From NCBI GenBank assembly GCA_019694435.1, contig JAIBBZ010000015.1:1-64000 (forward strand): 64,000 nt of DNA, in the 5' to 3' direction. Numbering within the stretch: position 1 is the first letter of the stretch; each line of letters starts with the position of its first letter. This document shows, piece after piece, positions 59,341 to 64,000 of the stretch. The notes under the pieces are model-generated. The model was not told the origin of the DNA, did not search any database, and was given only the letters and a program-made list of their open reading frames with translations. A program made the position numbers and the translations under genes. This DNA is from Pirellulales bacterium. Its GTDB lineage: Bacteria; Planctomycetota; Planctomycetia; Pirellulales; JAEUIK01.

Positions 59341-60411
59341 TTATTCGCTCTGGCCGGAAAGGTGCTGGCGGACCAGATCGGAGACGCGCTTCCGTTCCGC
59401 AAAGTCGGCCTCCGGCTCCAAGGCCGGCACCGCGATGCCGCGCCGCGCAAGACGTCCCGTGGCCCACGAGCGCACGCGTCGGTCCGACGACATCAGCACC
59501 CGGGCCAGCCACTCGTCGGGCGGGGACTCTTGCAAGTCGCGCAAGTCCTCGGGTGCCAGCGGCTGCGGCGCCGCGGGCAACTCGATCGTGTGGCTCTTGA
59601 GCACGTAGGCGATCTGCGCGCGCTGCTCGGGCGATAGATCTTCGGCGGGCAGCGATCGCAGGTACCGCGCCACGTCGGGACCGGCCGCGATGAGCGCGTC
59701 GAGCGCCGCACGCCGCTCGGCGTATTCGTCGGCATCGAGTGCAGCCACCCACTGCGGCCACGCATCGGGCACCGCCGGGCCGGTCAACTCGATCGGCTCG
59801 CCCATCACCGCTTCGATCACCGTCGGGCTGTAGCGCGTCTCGGGGACGAACTGCAAGCCCGGCAGCGAGCATTCTTGCGCGGCTTGTTCCAGGTCGCGAT
59901 AGACCTGCGGATATTCGAGCATCATTTCGACCAGCGACTTGGCGCGGGCAATCGTTTGTTCGGTGGCGCCGTCGCCCGACTCGCCCTTCGAGAGATAGAA
60001 CATGCCGATGCCGCGCCGGAGGACGAAATGTTCCTGGACGACCCGGCCGTCGCGGGCACGCCGCACCTCGAAACGCAGCCGGTAACGATCGGCCACTCGC
60101 GTGGGTTCGAGTTCGACGGCAAAGCCGGTCTGCAAGGGACCCCGCGGACCGGCGACTTCGTCCCAGGATTCGACGCGGAATTGCCGCACGAGCCGTAGCG
60201 GCCCCTCGCCGGGCTCGACGAGGATCTGCGCCGAGGCCGAACGGTCGCGGACCGGCAGCTCGACGATGTTGTGATGGCCTGCCAGCAGATTTGACCAGAA
60301 GCGCAGTTGGTTGCTCTCTTCGCGGAGCAAGATCAGCATCTCGGCCGGCGCCGGCGATACGCAAGCGCCACAGCCGGCGATGGCCAGGATCAAGAGTGCC
60401 AGATTGCGCAA
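59341..60411 (-). CDS. exported protein of unknown function
   Basis: A 356-residue protein with a signal sequence (NLALLILAIAGCGACVSPAPA); a Cys near residue 17 could make it a lipoprotein. The middle part is beta-rich (LRFEVRRARDGRVVQEHFVL), the C-terminal ~110 residues are helical with HEAT-like spacing (AERRAALDALIAAGPDVARYL, DEWLARVLMSSDRRVRSWAT). The start is TTG 60411, with GGAG 8 bases upstream. No family recognised; it sits between the dipeptidase and methyltransferase genes on one strand. Confidence 0.75.
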   Translation of the reverse strand: MRNLALLILAIAGCGACVSPAPAEMLILLREESNQLRFWSNLLAGHHNIVELPVRDRSASAQILVEPGEGPLRLVRQFRVESWDEVAGPRGPLQTGFAVELEPTRVADRYRLRFEVRRARDGRVVQEHFVLRRGIGMFYLSKGESGDGATEQTIARAKSLVEMMLEYPQVYRDLEQAAQECSLPGLQFVPETRYSPTVIEAVMGEPIELTGPAVPDAWPQWVAALDADEYAERRAALDALIAAGPDVARYLRSLPAEDLSPEQRAQIAYVLKSHTIELPAAPQPLAPEDLRDLQESPPDEWLARVLMSSDRRVRSWATGRLARRGIAVPALEPEADFAERKRVSDLVRQHLSGQSE

Positions 60412-60442
60412 GCCAGAGTCTCCGCCGTCGCCACGGACCGCT

Positions 60443-61666
60443 CTAGTCTAACCGCAAACACCGAGCCGCGGCTGCCGGGGACGGCTCCGCCGGGACGATC
60501 CGCTGCGCGACGACGGCGACCTGCCGCCCCGCCTGCCGAGCGAGCAGCAGCGTCGCCGCGGAATCCCCTTCGAGGCGCAATTGCCGCCGCAGCAACTCGG
60601 GCTCGACTTCGACGCCCCGTTTCTTGATCTCCAGAACCCCGATCCCATGCTCACGCACGTACGATTTCAGCCGCCGGGTCTCCAGCGGCAGCACGTCGAC
60701 GACGCGAAACGTGGACAAGGCCGGGTCCAGCACCGCCCGATTGCCCGTCAGGTAGGCCGCGCTCGCGTCGATTGCCTCGAGCGCGTGCTCGGCCGCCAGG
60801 GTTCCGAGCAGGTGCGCAGCCAACACGGCCGGATCGGGGTCGAAGACAAACTCGCCGAGACCAGCTGCGGTAGCAACCGGTTGATCCGGATCGCCGACGA
60901 GCGTGCGCGCGGTGGCGCCCAACACCGTGGCGGCGCGCCGGCCCGCGTGCTGCGCCAAGTCGCCAAACCAGGCGACGAGCTGCCGGCATTCGCCGCCGCG
61001 CGAGATCCACTCGCATTCGGCCTCGCGGGCCCAAGGCTCGGGGGGTGTCGCCCCGGGCGCGAGCTTGACAGCCGCATGCGGCACCTGGGCCCGCCAGGCA
61101 TCGATCTGGCCAGCGCTGGGGCTGTGCAGTTCGGCGCGGAGTGAGCGTCGGCCACCGGTGCGGCGGTCAGGATCGACATGCCAGGCCCCGGCCTCGGCCA
61201 AATCGCCGGCGGCTGCGTCGCGGCAGGCAACGCGAGCCTGGGGACAGCTCGCCAGGTTCGCCCCGGCGAGCAGGGCCACGACCTGGTCCGAATCGATCCC
61301 CAGGACGGCTCCCTGATGGGCCAGCGCGGTCAGATCGCCTCCAATTCCACAGGCGAGGTCGACCACCGACGTGCGGCCCGCGAAACGAGAGGCCTTGTGC
61401 GCGGCCACCCCTTGGTCGGTCGACTGTTCCAGGCCGCGACGTGTGAAGAACATGTCGGCGGCGCGGGCAAACTTGTCCCGGGCCCGCCGCCGCAACTCGC
61501 AAGTCTCGAGGATCAGATGGGCCCGCGAGGCCGACAATTCGCGGCGCAGCCCGGCCGCCTGGCGCAGCAGGTCGCCCGGGACGCTGGCGCTGGTCCGATC
61601 GAGCCATGGCTGGGCCGCGCCGCTGACGAGCCAGCGGTAATCATCGATCGTGGCCATTTCGGTCAT
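60443..61666 (-). CDS. class I SAM methyltransferase with THUMP-like C-terminal domain
   Basis: A 407-residue protein. The SAM-binding motif is VVDLACGIGGDLTALA, with GIDSD as the acidic loop. It continues with HVDPDRRTGGRR, a DPPY-like substitute. The C-terminal ~90 residues (GVLEIKKRGVEVEPELLRRQL) match the THUMP-like domain of the family. Members are thought to act on RNA, but the substrate is not established. The gene starts divergently from the + gene at 61791 and its start region is shared with that leader. Confidence 0.87.
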   Translation of the reverse strand: MTEMATIDDYRWLVSGAAQPWLDRTSASVPGDLLRQAAGLRRELSASRAHLILETCELRRRARDKFARAADMFFTRRGLEQSTDQGVAAHKASRFAGRTSVVDLACGIGGDLTALAHQGAVLGIDSDQVVALLAGANLASCPQARVACRDAAAGDLAEAGAWHVDPDRRTGGRRSLRAELHSPSAGQIDAWRAQVPHAAVKLAPGATPPEPWAREAECEWISRGGECRQLVAWFGDLAQHAGRRAATVLGATARTLVGDPDQPVATAAGLGEFVFDPDPAVLAAHLLGTLAAEHALEAIDASAAYLTGNRAVLDPALSTFRVVDVLPLETRRLKSYVREHGIGVLEIKKRGVEVEPELLRRQLRLEGDSAATLLLARQAGRQVAVVAQRIVPAEPSPAAAARCLRLD

Positions 61667-61790
61667 CGGTTACGCCAACAGCTCGAAGCGGCAACACGCT
61701 ACCCGCGCAACGCGGGGCGCGAAAATGAGTATCATCACCTCTGCGGCCCGCTCAAGCCGTTCTTCCGCCCGTCGGGACGCTGCCGAGGTC

Positions 61791-62339
61791 ATGTCTACGG
61801 CCAACTGCGATCTGCTCGGACTGTACCTGCACCTGGCGCGGGCCGCCGAGCAACGCCGCCGGCTGCTGGTGCGCGACAAGGTGCTGGTGCTGGCGGCCGC
61901 CACGGCCCAAGAGCTGGACTTGGACAGCGTGGCCGAATATTGCCGGCAAAAGGCCCTGGCCCACAATCCGGGGCATCTCGTCGGGCGTTTTGCCAACCTG
62001 GTCGACGCCTTGCAAGACGATCAGTTCCTAGCCTACCTGGCCCATCAGCGGCGGTCCTTCCCGCGCGAACGCGTGGAACACATGCTGCAAACGCTCGGGA
62101 TTTCCTGGCATCGCGAGCGCGAGGCTTATTACACCGACGAAGAGTATGCGGCCGCGCTGCTGGGCATCTCACCGGCCGAACTGGCCCTGGGCTACTTCGC
62201 TCCCGCGCAATCGGCGCAAACGTCGTCTTCGGTCCCAAGCGGGGAGCCCACACGCGACGGCTATGGCCTGACGTTGGTGGCGGTTGCCGCCCTGATCGGG
62301 GTCGCCTACGAAATCGGTCGGCGATTCGGTTGGTGGTAG
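61791..62339 (+). CDS. helical protein with C-terminal membrane helix, unknown function
   Basis: A 182-residue protein. The first ~140 residues are helical (LLGLYLHLARAAEQRRRLLV, VAEYCRQKALAHNPGHLV, FLAYLAHQRRSFPRERVEHML). A single membrane helix at the C-terminus (GLTLVAVAALIGVAYEIG) ends in RRFGWW, giving a tail-anchored topology. ATG 61791 is preferred; ATG 61725 would add 22 Ser/Arg-rich residues. No family recognised. Confidence 0.75.
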   Translation: MSTANCDLLGLYLHLARAAEQRRRLLVRDKVLVLAAATAQELDLDSVAEYCRQKALAHNPGHLVGRFANLVDALQDDQFLAYLAHQRRSFPRERVEHMLQTLGISWHREREAYYTDEEYAAALLGISPAELALGYFAPAQSAQTSSSVPSGEPTRDGYGLTLVAVAALIGVAYEIGRRFGWW

Positions 62340-62489
62340 GCCGTCGCGCGATTCACGCGGAAGTGTCGGCTGGGCAAGTTGCGAAGAGAACCTCGCGTCG
62401 TGCGACATTCTTACGGCAACTCCGGCCGATACTCATTCGATGAGGCCTGCAGTTGCCGGCCGGCTCCGTCGCTCGGAACAGGAGATACC

Positions 62490-63128
62490 GTGCTCAGCCG
62501 TCGCCTGCTCTTGCCCGTGGTCGCTGCCACTGCGGTGGCGGGGCCTTACCTGTATTACGAATCGGGCGATCTACTGAAGCCGCTCGAGGGGCTCGTCAGC
62601 GCATCGAGCGCGGGCGACAACGTGCTGAGTGCAGCACAGCAGTATCTGGCCGCGAGCCAGTCGCCGAGTGCCGACGGGCAACTGCCACGGCCCGAGCTTG
62701 TCCCGCTTGAAGAAGCCCTGCAGTTCGGCATCACGCCGCAATGGGTCATGCGGCGCTGGGCCAGGGTCTCGACCCAGTTGGCCGACCTCGATCTGCAAGG
62801 CTATCGCGTGACGCTCGTCAGCGGCACGCAGCCGAGCGACGTGGCCGGATCGCTGACTTACTACTTCGACCGCGGCCATCAGCTACAGCGCATCGAGCTG
62901 CACGGCACAACAGGCGAACCGGGGCGCATCGCGGCGCTAGTGTCGCATGTTTATGGCTTGAAACGCACGGTCGGAGAACGACCCGGCGAGGTGCTGTTCC
63001 GCGAAAGTTGGGCCGGGCAGACGGGCAGCGAGCTGAGCGTCGTGCCGGCCGAGATCGTGCGCACCGAGATGCCGCACGCGCGGTTCGTCGTCGACCTGAA
63101 GCTTACCCGCCCGCGCGGTTGGCAATAG
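62490..63128 (+). CDS. membrane-anchored protein of unknown function
   Basis: A 212-residue protein. It starts with an uncleaved-looking hydrophobic helix (RRLLLPVVAATAVAGPYLYYESG) and continues with a ~170-residue soluble domain (PQWVMRRWARVSTQLADLDLQGYRVTLVSGT, LTYYFDRGHQLQRIELHGTTG). AGGAG lies 5 bases before GTG 62490. No family recognised; the layout suggests a conserved planctomycete envelope protein. Confidence 0.75.
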   Translation: MLSRRLLLPVVAATAVAGPYLYYESGDLLKPLEGLVSASSAGDNVLSAAQQYLAASQSPSADGQLPRPELVPLEEALQFGITPQWVMRRWARVSTQLADLDLQGYRVTLVSGTQPSDVAGSLTYYFDRGHQLQRIELHGTTGEPGRIAALVSHVYGLKRTVGERPGEVLFRESWAGQTGSELSVVPAEIVRTEMPHARFVVDLKLTRPRGWQ

Positions 63129-63160
63129 ACCCGGCGCCCGGCGACCGCGCGGGGCGAGGC

Positions 63161-64000
63161 CTATTCGCCCACCGGCGGCTCGTACTCGAAATCTTTCCAC
63201 TTCATCGGGCGGCGGAACGGCTCGATCCGCAGGACGACTTCGCCGTCCTGAAAGATCCGCACCGTACCGCTCGATTCGCTGACGGCCACGGCCACGGCCT
63301 TGGTGGCCCGGGTAATGGCCGCGGCAGCCCAATGCCGGGCTCCCAGCCCCTTGGAGAGCGTGATGTTCGTGGCCGGCGCATCGAGGTAGCGTGAAGCCGC
63401 CTCGACAGTGCCGTCGGGGGCCACGACGATGGCCCCGTCCATCTGGGCAATCTCCTTGATCCCTTCGCGCACGCGGGCGCTTTTCAGATTGCGATCCTTG
63501 CGGCTGTAACCCTTGACCGGATCGAAACCGGCCGCGCGGCTGCGCGACAGCACCTTGCGCGTGTCGCCGACGACGAATAACGTGCCGACCGGCTTGCCTT
63601 CGCGCCCTTCATGGCCGATTTCCAGCGCCAGATTGACCACCGTTTGCAGCGTCTCGAGCGGCACGCTCGTTTCGAGACGGCGCAAATCGCGGACGGTCAA
63701 ACGGCCCAAGCGGTCGTCGAGCGCGATCACGCTCATCGAATCGATCGCGCCGGGCTCGAAGCCGCCGTAGAGCGCCAGCACCTTCGCCCCCGGGGCGAGC
63801 AGGTCGTCGGCCACGCACTCCAGCAGGGCCTGGCTCAGCTTGTCGTATACCGGGGCGTCGGGCATGTCGATCAGCACGCGCGCCAGCGGGGCTTCTTCGT
63901 GCCCTTCCAAGTGATCGGGCGACGTCGCGGCGACTACCAGCTTGACCCCGGCCAGGTGGCGTTCGCTCAATTTCCGCAAGCGCGGCCAATCGACCCGACC
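63161..64000 (-). CDS. diadenylate cyclase-like protein (DisA_N), 5'-truncated by window edge
   Basis: 279 residues visible; the frame stays open to base 64000 (VDWPRLRKLSERHLAG), so the start lies outside. The C-terminal half carries a DAC/DisA_N domain: QMDGAIVVAPDGTV holds DGA, and LGARHWAAAAITRATKAVAVAVSE is the RHR region, here with Trp in the third position. The N-terminal half is a separate domain of about 150 residues (LARVLIDMPDAPVYDKLSQAL). Family members make c-di-AMP from ATP; activity here is not certain given the RHW change. It converges with the gene at 62490. Confidence 0.85.
   Translation of the reverse strand, partial: GRVDWPRLRKLSERHLAGVKLVVAATSPDHLEGHEEAPLARVLIDMPDAPVYDKLSQALLECVADDLLAPGAKVLALYGGFEPGAIDSMSVIALDDRLGRLTVRDLRRLETSVPLETLQTVVNLALEIGHEGREGKPVGTLFVVGDTRKVLSRSRAAGFDPVKGYSRKDRNLKSARVREGIKEIAQMDGAIVVAPDGTVEAASRYLDAPATNITLSKGLGARHWAAAAITRATKAVAVAVSESSGTVRIFQDGEVVLRIEPFRRPMKWKDFEYEPPVGE

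Noticed and set aside
59312-60364. In-frame N-terminal extension of the M19 dipeptidase by 351 codons.
   Set aside because: It overlaps the exported-protein gene (59341-60411) in another frame; M19 homology begins at ATG 59311.

Overview
This is a GC-rich chromosomal segment of a Gram-negative bacterium, almost certainly a planctomycete of the Pirellulales type. The evidence is a PVC-type secreted dehydrogenase with a HEAT-like tail, a DUF1559 protein, a PEP-CTERM surface protein, an oversized SecA, small Tyr-rich secreted proteins and a lipid A/Kdo pathway (lpxB, waaA). No mobile element, CRISPR array, tRNA or rRNA was seen. Genes are densely packed and most reading frames antisense to them are GC-driven shadows.

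Layout. 1-1385 (-): edge-truncated PVC dehydrogenase. 1633-5915 (+): envelope cluster of a GT2-like protein, lpxB, a GT39-like membrane glycosyltransferase and an M50 protease. 6378-6458 (+): a 26-residue Lys/Ala micro-protein with a strong ribosome binding site and a good terminator. 6825-10071 (-): Mrp Fe-S carrier, a receiver-like orphan and a degenerate sigma-54-type regulator. 10604-25972 (-): a complete 14-gene complex I operon, nuoA to nuoN. 26830-28050 (+): M20 peptidase. 28325-31851 (-): PEP-CTERM protein, Tyr-rich secreted protein, metallo-beta-lactamase-fold hydrolase. 32015-37504 (-): SDR epimerase, ruvX, manC, a UDP-sugar pyrophosphorylase, two small membrane proteins and a PhnP-like hydrolase. 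37881-45166 (+): secA, waaA, metK and a membrane protein. 45212-49503 (-): Prc-type protease, CbiX-like chelatase, DUF1559 protein. 49587-58216 (+): FHA-GAF-sigma-54 activator, then xseA-xseB-ispA-dxs-nadK and a secreted protein. 58220-61666 (-): M19 dipeptidase, a secreted protein, an SAM methyltransferase. 61791-63128 (+): two unknown membrane-associated proteins. 63161-64000 (-): edge-truncated diadenylate-cyclase-like protein.

How it fits together. The nuo operon encodes a proton-pumping NADH dehydrogenase with NuoC and NuoD separate, a NuoG without the usual molybdopterin-family tail, and extra hydrophilic extensions on NuoJ, NuoK and NuoN. Mrp next to it could supply Fe-S clusters. LpxB, WaaA, ManC and the UDP-sugar enzyme supply outer-membrane glycoconjugates. 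IspA and Dxs supply isoprenoids, including the quinone side chain and the undecaprenyl carrier. SecA with its exported clients (PEP-CTERM, Tyr-rich and DUF1559 proteins, Prc) points to an active secretion and envelope programme. The items most worth a second look are the micro-protein at 6378, the degenerate regulator with its receiver-like partner, the orphan terminator at 26412, the expanded SecA, and the RHW variant of the diadenylate cyclase motif.
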